DNA from: Bacteroidaceae bacterium
GTDB lineage: Bacteria > Bacteroidota > Bacteroidia > Bacteroidales > Bacteroidaceae
Assembly: GCA_017631315.1 (NCBI GenBank)
Contig: JAGBTN010000015.1
Location: forward strand, 124,001 to 188,000
Length of the DNA: 64,000 nt
Direction of reading: 5' to 3'
A model generated the notes under the pieces. That model did no database searches and was not told the DNA's origin. It saw nothing but the letters and a program-made list of their open reading frames with translations. The position numbers and the translations under genes were made by a program. This document shows, one piece after another, positions 7,152-16,708 of this stretch; position 1 is the stretch's first letter; every line of letters starts with the position of its first letter.

Positions 7152-10052
7152 TCACCTGCGATTGACTATCTTGCGCGAGAGTGTCGTACCATCGGTATAG
7201 ATGATATGCTGAATGACTATGGGTTCGGTTTCGGTGTTCAAGACTTGCTGTCCGCCGAGGTTGTAGTATCTGATAGATGCTATCTGGCGCATCGTTTTCT
7301 CGCCGACACTATTGCCGATGTCGCCAGACGTTTCGAGAGCAGTGGTTGTGCATAGACGATTCTGATTGCCTATGGTAGGTCGTTCGAATTGTGCCATGCT
7401 GTGACCACCATCGGGAAAACGCCCGTAAGTGTACCAACGGGATTGTTTCTTGTAGCGTATGGAATCGCCCCAGGCCTCATCTGCGCCAGTGATGGAGATG
7501 TAGGCCTCGTCGTCATTTTTCAGTTTGAAGGAGGCATGTAGTTGTGTGGCAGAGTCCTTTCCGTCGCACCAAACGACTTTGTAGCCACGGGCAGGAATGA
7601 CAGTGCTTACGCCATTTAGCGGCGCAAGGCGAAACTTGTAGGCATTGTCTGGATCGTCGGACAAGTAGGTGCCAGCCAAATCGATGTCGTGATCGGTAGC
7701 GTTGTATAGTTCTATCCAGTCGGCTTTCTTTCCGTATTCATTGATAAAGATGTCGTTGCCTGCACTCACCTCGTTGATGCGGATGGGGGATTCGTTGGCC
7801 TCGGTGTGTTCGAAGACGGCTTCTATCTGGAATGTTCCTGCGGAGAAATCATTGCTGAGATGCAGGATAGAGTCGGAGGACACGACTCTCCCGTTGACAT
7901 GCCACTCCCGGAACGCCGTCCCACCGGGGGCTGATGCCGTAAGCGTAATGGGGGCAAACATATAACCATTGAACTTGCCTGTCGGTATTTCTTGCCCGTT
8001 GAGCAGAAGTGCTTTTGCTTCTGGGAGATTCGACTTCAAAGTGACGTTATACTCGTCTTGCAGATTGAATGCCGTCTTGAGGTTTTCCTTCAAGTCCGGA
8101 CGGCGCACCTTATAGTCGCCTATACGTTCTATCAGCAAGTTGGCTTTTTCGTCGGAGGAAAGTCCTTCCAGTTTCAATGCCTGATTGATGGTGTTCTTCA
8201 TAGCAGTTATAATGGGTTCACACCGTTCAGGATCGAACACGCAGCCGTCCATGATGCAGTAAGCATCGACGAACTGCTTTTTGAAGGGTTCGTATCGCAA
8301 CATGTTCTTGAATCGGACGGGCAGCGATCCGGTGCCTTTGCTAAGCACTTGCAGAATCATGTCTGTGTCGCCAAATCCGCCATCCACATCATGCAGCACG
8401 ATGTGGAACTTTCCGTTGACGTCTCTGGCACGGAAACCTTTGAGGTTCTTGAAGCCACCTCTGAGCCAATCTAAGTTGCCCATGTATATTTCAGCAGCCA
8501 TGTAGTTACAGTATTCGTCGATATCTACGAGTCTGCATATGGCGTTCCAGATGCTGGTGTCTGCAGGATTGTTGGCAAGATTTTTGCTGAGATTATACCA
8601 CTCGTCCAGTTTCTTCTTGTCGCCTTCCTTTATGACGATATCGCCTTCCCACTGGTCCATCTCGTCCTTGTCGATGCCGTAATTGCTGAAGGCAAACTGC
8701 TTGTTGCTTTCCTCGCGGAGGTTCATCATGCCCAGATATTTGCCGTTGAGGTAAACATGGGCAGGTTGCCATGCCTGACAGTCGAGATATAGGCCACTGC
8801 TGCGCAGCAGTTCCTGAATGGCAGCGTCCCATATTCTGGCTTTCTGGTCCTGTCCTCCGTTTCTCACCAGAAAGTTCTTTATCTTGATGTATGGTTTGCT
8901 GTCGAAGATGGGATAGGGAAAATAATTGAAACCTTCGAAGATCTTGTCCGACTTCAGTTTGAAGGGTGTGCGGTATTCGAAGTCTTTATTGCCTTCATTG
9001 AAACGTGTCCAGCCGCCGAAGATGCTGAACTCTGCCTCCTGGTTGATGGCTTCGCTGTAGTTGCCATGAGCATCGGGAACGAAGTACTCCACATTTACGG
9101 GACGTTCCCAATCCATGTTTTGGTTGGCCATCACCTTGGAATTATTTGCAACGCGCCCGTTAGTGCCCGTTACATAAAGGCCTATGGTGTTGTCGAAAAG
9201 GTTCTTGGGGGCTGTGCTGACGCTGAGAATCGGCAGTGTGAGCCGGCCGTCGGACTTAAGGAATGTACGTGTAACGACGGGGCTGTTCAGGCAACCTTCG
9301 CGGGCAAGCATGAAACGGAAGATGGTACTCTCGTTGACATCGAAGCGTCCGTCGGCACTCGTCGGCGATTTGCCGACTTGTGGTGTGGAGCCGTCTGTCG
9401 TGTAATAAAGTGTTGTGCCTGAGGAGAAGGTGACGGTGAACCGGAAACTGTTCGCGAAGGTTCCGCCGGTCGTGCTGACCAGAGGTGCCTGCAATCTTTC
9501 TTCTGCAGTTCGGCTGGTGTTGTTCGTTGCATTGGGAGTCGGCGCCGATGTCCACCCAAAGTTGGCATCGCCATCGGTTTCCCTCATCCATGAGCAGCGT
9601 GCAATGCACGGCGGATACTGCACGGCGTCGGCAAGCCGTCCGTTGGTGTCCAACAACTCCACTACTCCACCCTCGGCATCCAGTTTGAAGGGGATTTGCT
9701 TCCAGGCATTGGGTCCATAGTATCCTTCTTTGCTATTGTGGTCGAACCAAAGGACTGCATGTCCATGGGCCGACACCTTGCCGTGACTGCTTGTCAGTGT
9801 ATAGTGCTCCTGATTCCCTTCGGCGTCCGTGTGCCGCAGAGTCATATTGCCTAACGCAATGTCGCTGGTTGTTGGATTGTAGAGTTCCACCCATCCGCCA
9901 TAGTTGTACGAGTGGTCGATATATCTGTCTACATTCGCCACACATATCTCGTTTACGATGAGATTGTCGCCAGCGGCAGACACATTCAATACTGCACAAA
10001 GGAACAATGCTATCGGCACGACTTTTGTCGCGAGGACACTTGCCCTTTTCAT
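7152..10052 (-). CDS. Secreted CotH-kinase/lamin-tail domain protein
   Basis: Large secreted protein. A signal peptide (KVVPIALFLCAVLNVSA) is followed by a lamin-tail domain (VNEICVAN...WVELYNPT), a chitobiase C-terminal-like fold (TLYYTTDGSTP), a CotH spore-coat-kinase-like core (IKNFLVRNGGQDQ, MMNLREESNKQF, HDVDGGFGD), a second lamin-tail (RINEVSAGNDIFINEYGK...WIELYN) and a C-terminal segment IRYYNLGGQQV like those of type IX-secreted Bacteroidetes proteins. CotH domains are atypical protein kinases; its target here is unknown. The frame extends to an ATG at 10094, but the start at 10052 (MKRASVLATK) leaves a normal signal peptide. The extra 14 residues resemble the N-terminus of the HU-like protein at 21882. 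It stands alone. Confidence 0.85.
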   Translation of the reverse strand: MKRASVLATKVVPIALFLCAVLNVSAAGDNLIVNEICVANVDRYIDHSYNYGGWVELYNPTTSDIALGNMTLRHTDAEGNQEHYTLTSSHGKVSAHGHAVLWFDHNSKEGYYGPNAWKQIPFKLDAEGGVVELLDTNGRLADAVQYPPCIARCSWMRETDGDANFGWTSAPTPNATNNTSRTAEERLQAPLVSTTGGTFANSFRFTVTFSSGTTLYYTTDGSTPQVGKSPTSADGRFDVNESTIFRFMLAREGCLNSPVVTRTFLKSDGRLTLPILSVSTAPKNLFDNTIGLYVTGTNGRVANNSKVMANQNMDWERPVNVEYFVPDAHGNYSEAINQEAEFSIFGGWTRFNEGNKDFEYRTPFKLKSDKIFEGFNYFPYPIFDSKPYIKIKNFLVRNGGQDQKARIWDAAIQELLRSSGLYLDCQAWQPAHVYLNGKYLGMMNLREESNKQFAFSNYGIDKDEMDQWEGDIVIKEGDKKKLDEWYNLSKNLANNPADTSIWNAICRLVDIDEYCNYMAAEIYMGNLDWLRGGFKNLKGFRARDVNGKFHIVLHDVDGGFGDTDMILQVLSKGTGSLPVRFKNMLRYEPFKKQFVDAYCIMDGCVFDPERCEPIITAMKNTINQALKLEGLSSDEKANLLIERIGDYKVRRPDLKENLKTAFNLQDEYNVTLKSNLPEAKALLLNGQEIPTGKFNGYMFAPITLTASAPGGTAFREWHVNGRVVSSDSILHLSNDFSAGTFQIEAVFEHTEANESPIRINEVSAGNDIFINEYGKKADWIELYNATDHDIDLAGTYLSDDPDNAYKFRLAPLNGVSTVIPARGYKVVWCDGKDSATQLHASFKLKNDDEAYISITGADEAWGDSIRYKKQSRWYTYGRFPDGGHSMAQFERPTIGNQNRLCTTTALETSGDIGNSVGEKTMRQIASIRYYNLGGQQVLNTETEPIVIQHIIYTDGTTLSRKIVNRR

Positions 10053-10650
10053 GCCGGGCTTAGAAGTCCTGATAGCGAAACCATACTTGGTCATAGTCGA
10101 ACTTTTGTCGCCTCCGAACTCCCTGCGTCGGCATTCATAATACGTAAAGATGTGAAAATAAAAAAGGCATGGGAGTTTCTACTTCTGCCCATCCCCACTA
10201 TCGGGCCTTCGCATTGCCCCATGTCAAGGATAAGCAACGCAGCCAGCCCACGCCAAGTGATTATATGGCCGGCAATACCTTATTCAACATATAAGGCATT
10301 ACCAGGATACAATCTACCCACGCAGACGTCCCGTTGCATCATCTTCTGTGACATGTTTCAAATTTGCGAAGTTTGATAGTACAGAATGATAACGTCCGTA
10401 AACGCCTTTCCCCAGCCTCTACCTGCCTCCCCCGAGGAGGAAGGCTCTCTTCACTCCCCCCGTCGCCGACGGAGAGGTTGGATGAGAAAGCCGGGATTCC
10501 ATAAAGTTTTTTATGGCCCGCCCTGCCACAACAGGCTGGCTTGGCCGACACAAAGTTACGAAAAATGTGGAAACAACAAAAAACAAAGTGAGAAATTCTT
10601 TGTTTATCTCTGTATTTTCCCCATCGCATGGCAAACACAGGCAGAAAACC

Positions 10651-10694
10651 ACGCGTCCATTCGTCTCGAAGGACGCGTCCATTTCGCCAAGTGG
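10651..10694 (+). repeat. Family C 22-bp repeat (two units)
   Basis: ACGCGTCCATT starts at 10651 and again at 10673, exactly 22 bp apart. In the second copy the core is the 10-bp palindrome GGACGCGTCC. It is about 66 bp upstream of a family B array with unrelated sequence but the same period. Confidence 0.7.
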
Positions 10695-10759
10695 ACTGCA
10701 GGATGTAATTTACCGCTTATCCTTGGGAAAAGACAATGCTCAGAGTAACACAAAAACTT

Positions 10760-10847
10760 CTCTGCAGAAGTTGGCAAAGTTCTCTGCAGAAGTTGGCAAA
10801 GTTCTCTGCAGAAGTATTACCTACTCTCTGGAGTCGAACTGAATTTG
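10760..10847 (+). repeat. Family B 22-bp tandem array (array 1)
   Basis: CTCTGCAGAAG begins at 10760, 10782 and 10804, exactly 22 bp apart, with the linker TTGGCAAAGTT. A degenerate in-phase unit (CTCTGGAG) is at 10826. The core TCTGCAGA is palindromic. The same family occurs inverted at 21.7 kb. Confidence 0.88.
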
Positions 10848-10888
10848 TTTCTGGGGGTTCTGGAACAAGCACCCTTCTTGAGGGCTGC

Positions 10889-11671
10889 TCAGCCGATAGC
10901 AGAGCGTTCCTGTTCCATTTGCTGGAAGTCCTTCAGACGCAGGACAAAGCTGCGGGTGAGGTATTTGTCGAGCACAACCGGGTTGACGCTAAGTTCCTGA
11001 GGAGTGCCGTGGAAGAGTATTTGTCCCTCGAAAAGCAGATAGGCACGATCGGTGATACAGAGCGTTTCCTCCACGTTGTGGTCGGTGATGAGCACGCCAA
11101 TGTTGCGCTGTTTCAGTTTCCAGACGATATACTGGATGTCCTCTACGGCAATGGGGTCCACGCCGGCAAAGGGCTCGTCGAGCATGATGAACTTCGGGTC
11201 GATGGCCAGACAGCGTGCAATCTCCGTGCGGCGTCGCTCGCCACCACTGAGGCGGTCGCCAAGATTCTTGCGCACCTTCTCCAGGTGAAACTCGCTGATG
11301 AGGCTCTCCAACTTCTCTCTTTGATACTCGCGCGGCTTGCCCGTCATCTCCAGAACGCTCTTGATGTTGTCCTCGACGGTCATCTTTCGGAACACGCTGG
11401 CTTCCTGTGCCAGATAGCCTATGCCACGGCGAGCACGCTGATAGACAGGCAGGTTGGTAATCTCCTCGTCGCCCAGATAGATATGTCCGTCGTTGGGCAG
11501 GACAAGACCGGTGGTCATGTAGAACGACGTGGTCTTGCCTGCACCGTTAGGACCGAGCAGTCCTACGATTTCACCTTGGTGAACATCGAAACTGACCTTG
11601 TTCACCACGGTGCGGTTGCCATATATCTTTACCAGTCCTTCGCTGCGAAGTTGCAAACTTTCATTTTCCAT
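10889..11671 (-). CDS. lptB: Lipopolysaccharide export ABC transporter ATP-binding protein
   Basis: Cytoplasmic ATPase powering LPS extraction by LptFG toward the Lpt bridge, 260 aa. Walker A GPNGAGKT is at 40-47, the Q-loop in YLAQEASVF, signature LSGGERRR at 141-148, Walker [11 protein letters not shown] at 161-170, and the switch His in ITDHNV. The near-invariant LptB stretch [20 protein letters not shown] separates it from branched-chain amino acid transporters. A C-terminal extension follows [10 protein letters not shown]. It lies 80 nt downstream of mlaF in the same direction, so three envelope-lipid transport genes cluster here. Confidence 0.93.
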   Translation of the reverse strand: MENESLQLRSEGLVKIYGNRTVVNKVSFDVHQGEIVGLLGPNGAGKTTSFYMTTGLVLPNDGHIYLGDEEITNLPVYQRARRGIGYLAQEASVFRKMTVEDNIKSVLEMTGKPREYQREKLESLISEFHLEKVRKNLGDRLSGGERRRTEIARCLAIDPKFIMLDEPFAGVDPIAVEDIQYIVWKLKQRNIGVLITDHNVEETLCITDRAYLLFEGQILFHGTPQELSVNPVVLDKYLTRSFVLRLKDFQQMEQERSAIG

Positions 11672-11751
11672 TGAAACCCTTTTATTATGTTGTTTTTGGC
11701 CGATGGTCGGGGCATTGTCTCATTCGTGCTGCGCTGTCAGCAGGCATTGCC

Positions 11752-12513
11752 TCATGCCTTCTTCATGTCTTCCTTAACCTTTCTCAGCAAGTCGCTGGCA
11801 AAGATGAAGGAATTGAGCTTTTCGTTGGTGGAAGCCATTATTTCGTCCTTCGAGCCTTCCCACTCCTTGTGTCCGTCGCAGATGTAGAGAATGCTCTCGC
11901 CAATGCCGAGAACGGAGTTCATGTCGTGTGTGTTGATGATGGTTGTCATGCCGTATTCGTGGGTGATGCCACTGATGAGGTCGTCGATGACGAGGCTCGT
12001 CTTGGGGTCGAGACCCGAGTTGGGTTCGTCGCAGAAGAGATACTTGGGGTTGAGGGCGATGGCTCTTGCTATGGCAACACGCTTTTGCATGCCGCCGCTT
12101 ATCTCGCCTGGCATCTTGCTTTCGGCACCCTTCAGATTGACTCTCTCAAGGCAGAAGCGGGCGCGCTGCACGCGGTCGGTCTGATTCATGTCGGAGAACA
12201 TGTCGAGCGGAAACATGACATTCTCCAGTACGGACATGGAGTCGAAGAGGGCGGCACTCTGGAAAATCATGCCCATTTCACGGCGAAGCATGACGCGTTC
12301 GCGCTTCGACATTGCGACGAAGTCGCGTCCGTCGTAGAGGATTTTGCCTTTGGTGGGTGTGAAAAGGCCTACGATGTTCTTCATCAGGACTGTCTTTCCG
12401 GAGCCGGACTGACCGATGATGAGGTTGGTTTGCCCGTCGCGGAAGGTCATGTTGATGTCGGAGAGGACGTCTCTGCCATCGAAACTCTTATATAGATGCT
12501 GTACCTCTATCAT
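11752..12513 (-). CDS. mlaF: Mla-type phospholipid ABC transporter ATP-binding protein
   Basis: ATPase partner of the MlaE permease for phospholipid traffic between the membranes, 253 aa. Walker A GQSGSGKT is at 34-41, signature EISGGMQKRV, Walker B YLFCDEPNSGLDP, and the switch His in INTHDMNSV. The open frame reaches 12705, but that part is antisense-like arginine/histidine-rich sequence over mlaE; the ATG at 12513 (MIEVQHLYKSF) gives a normal start 2 nt after the mlaE stop. A cognate MlaD-like substrate-binding gene is not adjacent in this window. Confidence 0.9.
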   Translation of the reverse strand: MIEVQHLYKSFDGRDVLSDINMTFRDGQTNLIIGQSGSGKTVLMKNIVGLFTPTKGKILYDGRDFVAMSKRERVMLRREMGMIFQSAALFDSMSVLENVMFPLDMFSDMNQTDRVQRARFCLERVNLKGAESKMPGEISGGMQKRVAIARAIALNPKYLFCDEPNSGLDPKTSLVIDDLISGITHEYGMTTIINTHDMNSVLGIGESILYICDGHKEWEGSKDEIMASTNEKLNSFIFASDLLRKVKEDMKKA

Positions 12514-12515
12514 GA

Positions 12516-13259
12516 TTATGACAACAAGGATGTTAGGAATATGTCGGAGAAAAGTATCAGCATGCTGCTCGACACTACGGCATTGGTGCTGGCTTTGCCC
12601 ACATCGAAACTGCCGCCTTCGACGTAGTAGCCGTAGTAGGACGCCACGCTGCTGATGATGAAGGCGAAGAAGATGCTCTTGATGATGCTCATCCAGACGT
12701 ACCATTGGTTGAAACTGTGCAGCAGACCGACGGTCAGGTCGTCGGGGGTGATGATGCCTGCAATGGCAGTGGCGTATGCTCCGACAAAGCCGGAGACGAT
12801 GCTGAACACCACGAGGAAGGGGATGATGGACATCATGCCCATCACTTTTGGCAGGATGAGGAAGGAGGCGGAGTTGACGCCCATTATTTCCAGGGCGTCG
12901 ATTTGTTGTGTGACACGCATGGTGCCTATCTCCGAGGCGATGTTGGAGCCGACCTTACCGGCAAGGATAAGACACATGATGCTCGAGGAGAACTCCAGCA
13001 ACATGATTTCTCTGGTGGTGTAACCGGTTGTGAACGTGGGCATCCAGGGGCTTTGGATGTTCAGTTTTATCTGTATGCAGATCACTGCACCGATGAAGAA
13101 ACTGATGAGCAAGACTATACCTATGGAGTCCACACCAAGCGAGCCCATCTCGCGCACATACTGCCGCATGAACATTCGCCAACGCTCGGGCATCTTCATC
13201 ACCCTGCCCATGAGTTGCAGATATCGGCCGAAAGCGGCCAGCCACCTCATAATGAACAT
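12516..13259 (-). CDS. mlaE: MlaE-family ABC transporter permease
   Basis: Integral membrane permease, 247 aa, with about five hydrophobic segments (for example SIGIVLLISFFIGAVICIQI and VMGMMSIIPFLVVFSIVSGF). The MlaE hallmark GSNIASEIGTMRVTQQIDALEIMGVN is present. Cotranscribed with mlaF, 2 nt apart. A family A repeat array sits about 100 bp upstream. No clear promoter was found in the 209-bp gap to the M16 gene. Confidence 0.92.
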   Translation of the reverse strand: MFIMRWLAAFGRYLQLMGRVMKMPERWRMFMRQYVREMGSLGVDSIGIVLLISFFIGAVICIQIKLNIQSPWMPTFTTGYTTREIMLLEFSSSIMCLILAGKVGSNIASEIGTMRVTQQIDALEIMGVNSASFLILPKVMGMMSIIPFLVVFSIVSGFVGAYATAIAGIITPDDLTVGLLHSFNQWYVWMSIIKSIFFAFIISSVASYYGYYVEGGSFDVGKASTNAVVSSSMLILFSDIFLTSLLS

Positions 13260-13355
13260 CTGTATTGTCTGTTGTTTTAGTGTTTACTATTTATTGCTAC
13301 CTTGCAAGCATGCCAAGCCTTTGATTATCAATGCACAAGCCATGTTGCAAAAATA

Positions 13356-13443
13356 GGTTAAGCATTATGGCCGGAAAGGTTAACCATTATGGCGAGAAAG
13401 GTTAAGCATTATGGCCGACAAGGCACGCCTTGTTTTCCAACAT
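13356..13443 (+). repeat. Family A 22-bp tandem array (array 2)
   Basis: GGTTAA[G/C]CATTATGG units start at 13356, 13378 and 13400, exactly 22 bp apart, with a possible degenerate unit at 13422. It is preceded by GCAAAAATA, similar to the left edge of arrays 5 and 6. It lies 3' of the M16 peptidase gene and upstream of mlaE. Confidence 0.9.
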
Positions 13444-13468
13444 CCCACACCTTTCCCGTCCACCTCTG

Positions 13469-16273
13469 CTACTCCTGCGGTGTTTCCATGCCTACAACGA
13501 GGCGGTTGCCGCAGCCAAACACTTGCTGAGCCGTCTGCTTGATGTCCTCGATGCTGACGCTGTTCACGCAGTCGGCATAGCCCTCCACGAACTCCTGGTT
13601 GTAGCGTGTCTTGAGAAGAAGGCTGCTCATCCAGTAGTCGTTGCTCTTGAGTTCCTCCTGATGCGAACGGAGCATGTATTCCTTTATCTTGGCAAGATTC
13701 TCCTCCGATGGACCCTTCTCCATCATCTGCTTGACGCCCTTGTCGATGAGAGCCGTCATTGCCACACGCTTTTCTGGAGCCGTAGGCAACACAACCTGCA
13801 CCACTGCAATCTCTTCGGGATAGTCCGACATGTTGGCACTCACTGGCACACCGTAGGCACCGCCACTCTCCTCGCGTACAGTTTCCGTGAAGAGCATGTC
13901 CATAGACTGCTCCAACATACTTATAAGAATGGCGTTCTTCATCGTCTTCTTCATCGGGCCATGATATACAAACACATTCATGGAGTTGGGCGTATCCTGC
14001 TTCTTCGTGAAGTAACACTCGCGGCCGCCCTTCGTCAGACGCTGGTTGATGTCCTCATACTTCTCCTTCTTGCCCTTTGCAGGCAAAGCACCCAGATACT
14101 TAGCCAACAAGGGAGCCACTGAATCGGCATTGACATCGCCCACAAGGTAGAACTCGAAGTCGCCGGCATTGGCAAAGCGTTCGCGGTAAATCTCCAGCAG
14201 ACGGTCGTAACTGATGCGGTCGAGATCCTCCGCCTTCTGACGCTTGGCACGGACAACATTACCATAAAGCACACTCGCCAGGCTGTCGGCAAGAGTCGTT
14301 TGGGGATTGAGGTCCGCATTCTTCAGCGCATTGCGTGTACGCTCTATGTGCGATGTGAAAGCATCATCGTCGCGGCGAGGCGAAGTAAAGCTGAGGTAAA
14401 CAAGCTGAAGCATCGTTTCCAGGTCCTTCTTCACACAGTTGCCTTCAATGCCCTCCGTGCGGGCTGAAACCACTGCCGAAGCACTGGCCTGGATGCCAGC
14501 CAGTTTCTTGTTGAGGTCGATGGCTGAGAAATTGCCCAGACCACCCTGACGCACCAAAGAAACATTGCCCGAGTTGATGTATTCCTCCTCACCATAAAGG
14601 CTATTGCCACCCCATGATGTAGCGCGGAAACTTATCTTGTTGGGACTGTAATCGGTCTGCAAAACGTGAATCTTCATGCCATTGCTCAAAGTAATAAGCT
14701 TGGCACCATAGATGTCGTCCGTTATCTTCTTAACCTTCACCTTGCTTTTCAGTTCGGGCACCAAAGGCTCCGTGCTCACCTCTTCGGTGAACGCCTCAAT
14801 CTGCTCGGCATCTACCTCAGCCATTGCAGACAACACCTCCTGCTCCGTCGGGCAAGCCAAGCCCTCCTTCTCAGGCATGAAGATGAGAATGGCACGATTG
14901 TCTTGAGGAAGCACCGCAAGCGTCTTGTTGATTACCTCAAGCGGGAAGTTCGGCACAAACTGATGCATCGCACTATGTAACCACTCGATGCCCGGAGCCG
15001 GAACATTATCGAGGAAGTTGCGCACACAAGCATCGACGAGCGAAGTGTTCGTGCGCTTGTCGCGAGCCTCGTATGCCGCATCAATCTGAGAAAGGTATTC
15101 CTGCTTGAAGCGTTCGTACTCGCTCACCGTGAAACCACCTCTTGAAGCACGAAGCAACTCACGATATGCAGCCTTAATACCCTCGGTGCTGCGATTCTCC
15201 TTCATCATAACATCGAGCGAAAGAGCATCCTTCGTGTTTGCCACAAGGAAAGGGCCAAAGTCGACACTTGCACCAGAGAAAGGAGCATCTGCCTGACGCG
15301 CAATCTCGCTAAGACGCTCGCTCAACATGCCGGAAATAGCAGTCTGTACGAAATCGAGCGCAATCTGTGCATAGGTTCCCCTCGCCTCTCTGGGCAACGG
15401 GTCTGTCTTGAACATCATAGATGCTATCATGCTCGGGTTTTCCTTGTCCTCGCCAATGAAGACCAAAGGCTCTTTGTTGTCGGGCACAGGATACTCCTCG
15501 CGCACAGCAGCATCGGCAGCAGCAGGCGCAATGTCTGCAAACATCGTCTGCAATTTCTTCTCTATCTCGTCGGGATTGACATCGCCCACAATGACAAGCG
15601 CCTGCAGGTCGGGGCGATACCACTTGCGATAGTAGTTGCGAAGGGTTTCATAAGGGAAGTTCTTCACCACTTCCATTGTGCCGATAGGCATACGGAAGGC
15701 ATACTTGCTGTCCTTGCAAATGGTGGGGAGAGCTTCTTCGATGAGACGCATCTGGGCGCTGCGACGCATGCGCCACTCTTCCTCGATGACACCACGCTCC
15801 TTGTCGATTTCCTTGTCTTCGAGCAAGAGGTCGTGGCTCCAGTCGTGCAGAATAAGCAGACAAGAGTCGATGGCACCGGCAATCTCCACATTGACATTGT
15901 TGATGTTATAGACAGTTTCGTCGAAAGCCGTGTAGGCATTGAGGTTCTCACCGAACTTCACACCGATGCTCTCCAAGTACTGCTTCAGACCATCACCCGG
16001 GAAGTGTTTTGTGCCATTGAAGCACATGTGCTCGAGGAAGTGAGCCAGTCCGCGCTGGTCATCATCTTCCTGTATGGAACCCACGCGCTGGGCGATGTAG
16101 AAATCGCAACGCTTCTCGGGCCACTCATTATGACGAATGTAATACGTAAGGCCGTTCTCCAGTTTACCCATCTTGACGGCTGGGTCAAGAGGAATCGGCG
16201 GCATTTGCATTTGTTGTGCTTTGGCTGCAAACGCCACAACAAGCATCAGCAGCAAAGAAATCAGTTTTTTCAT
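13469..16273 (-). CDS. Secreted M16 family zinc metallopeptidase
   Basis: Pitrilysin/insulinase-type peptidase, 934 aa. A signal peptide (LISLLLMLVVAFAAKAQ) is followed by an active N-terminal M16 unit with the inverted zinc motif H78-F-L-E81-H82 and a distal glutamate in RGVIEEEWRMRR. A second, non-catalytic M16 half includes the SYDRLLEIYRERFANAGDFEF region. This two-repeat layout is normal for Bacteroidetes periplasmic M16 enzymes of about 930-950 aa. Last gene of the der-lipoprotein-M16 run (54 nt after the lipoprotein). The substrate is unknown; probably periplasmic peptides. Confidence 0.92.
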   Translation of the reverse strand: MKKLISLLLMLVVAFAAKAQQMQMPPIPLDPAVKMGKLENGLTYYIRHNEWPEKRCDFYIAQRVGSIQEDDDQRGLAHFLEHMCFNGTKHFPGDGLKQYLESIGVKFGENLNAYTAFDETVYNINNVNVEIAGAIDSCLLILHDWSHDLLLEDKEIDKERGVIEEEWRMRRSAQMRLIEEALPTICKDSKYAFRMPIGTMEVVKNFPYETLRNYYRKWYRPDLQALVIVGDVNPDEIEKKLQTMFADIAPAAADAAVREEYPVPDNKEPLVFIGEDKENPSMIASMMFKTDPLPREARGTYAQIALDFVQTAISGMLSERLSEIARQADAPFSGASVDFGPFLVANTKDALSLDVMMKENRSTEGIKAAYRELLRASRGGFTVSEYERFKQEYLSQIDAAYEARDKRTNTSLVDACVRNFLDNVPAPGIEWLHSAMHQFVPNFPLEVINKTLAVLPQDNRAILIFMPEKEGLACPTEQEVLSAMAEVDAEQIEAFTEEVSTEPLVPELKSKVKVKKITDDIYGAKLITLSNGMKIHVLQTDYSPNKISFRATSWGGNSLYGEEEYINSGNVSLVRQGGLGNFSAIDLNKKLAGIQASASAVVSARTEGIEGNCVKKDLETMLQLVYLSFTSPRRDDDAFTSHIERTRNALKNADLNPQTTLADSLASVLYGNVVRAKRQKAEDLDRISYDRLLEIYRERFANAGDFEFYLVGDVNADSVAPLLAKYLGALPAKGKKEKYEDINQRLTKGGRECYFTKKQDTPNSMNVFVYHGPMKKTMKNAILISMLEQSMDMLFTETVREESGGAYGVPVSANMSDYPEEIAVVQVVLPTAPEKRVAMTALIDKGVKQMMEKGPSEENLAKIKEYMLRSHQEELKSNDYWMSSLLLKTRYNQEFVEGYADCVNSVSIEDIKQTAQQVFGCGNRLVVGMETPQE

Positions 16274-16327
16274 TTTCTTATTTATGTGTTTTGAACTTAT
16301 TCTTTTTGGTCGAACCCTTCAAGAATT

Positions 16328-16708
16328 CTACTTCATTCTCCATCCATCTTCCATCAGGATGAGTGGCAGTTCCACCTGTTCGCTCGTGCTGTCGCAGTAG
16401 TTCAGTTGTAACATGACGTAGGCCGTACTGTCCTCCAGAAGGCTGTCTTTGGTTGCCACCACTCCGGTGAGGTTACGCATTCTCTCGCCAGCCATAAGTT
16501 GTGCCACTGCATCAACAAGCTGACTGCGATAGCCTTCAGGCAAAGACTCTGCATTGGCATAGCCATCGACAAAGCCTTGATAATTGCCTTCGATGAGCAT
16601 CGTATAGAACTTCTCTGCTGCCTTTCTTGCTGCTTTATGCGTATAGTGACCGCGAGAACAAGCAAACAAGACAACGGACAGCAAACAACAGGCGATGAGC
16701 TTCTTCAT
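16328..16708 (-). CDS. Small lipoprotein, DUF4878-like
   Basis: 126 aa with a lipoprotein signal (LIACCLLSVVLFAC, lipid-modified Cys at 16). The mature part has an NTF2-like/DUF4878 pattern: a helix AARKAAEKFYTMLIEGNYQGFVDGY, later strands TAYVMLQLNYCDST, and a closing LILMEDGWRMK. Such proteins are periplasmic or outer-membrane lipoproteins of unknown function. Its ATG directly abuts the der stop codon, so translation is probably coupled. Confidence 0.75.
   Translation of the reverse strand: MKKLIACCLLSVVLFACSRGHYTHKAARKAAEKFYTMLIEGNYQGFVDGYANAESLPEGYRSQLVDAVAQLMAGERMRNLTGVVATKDSLLEDSTAYVMLQLNYCDSTSEQVELPLILMEDGWRMK

Larger units (their letters stand above)
10095..10888. other. Long gene-poor interval between the CotH gene and lptB
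   Basis: No convincing gene. It holds small hairpins (around 10281-10307, 10431-10480 and 10500-10545), then the family C repeat (10651-10694) and the family B array (10760-10847). A 120-codon frame at 10386-10748 has no recognisable protein features and runs through the repeats, so it is not called. Confidence 0.6.

Noticed and set aside
7152-10094. The CotH protein as a standard spore-coat kinase system
   Set aside because: The organism appears to be a non-sporing Bacteroidales and the domain mix (lamin-tail, surface C-terminus) points to a secreted protein; only the fold name is kept.
10386-10748. 120-codon frame in the gap between the CotH gene and lptB
   Set aside because: Arg/Pro-rich, no known features, spans hairpins and the family C repeat.
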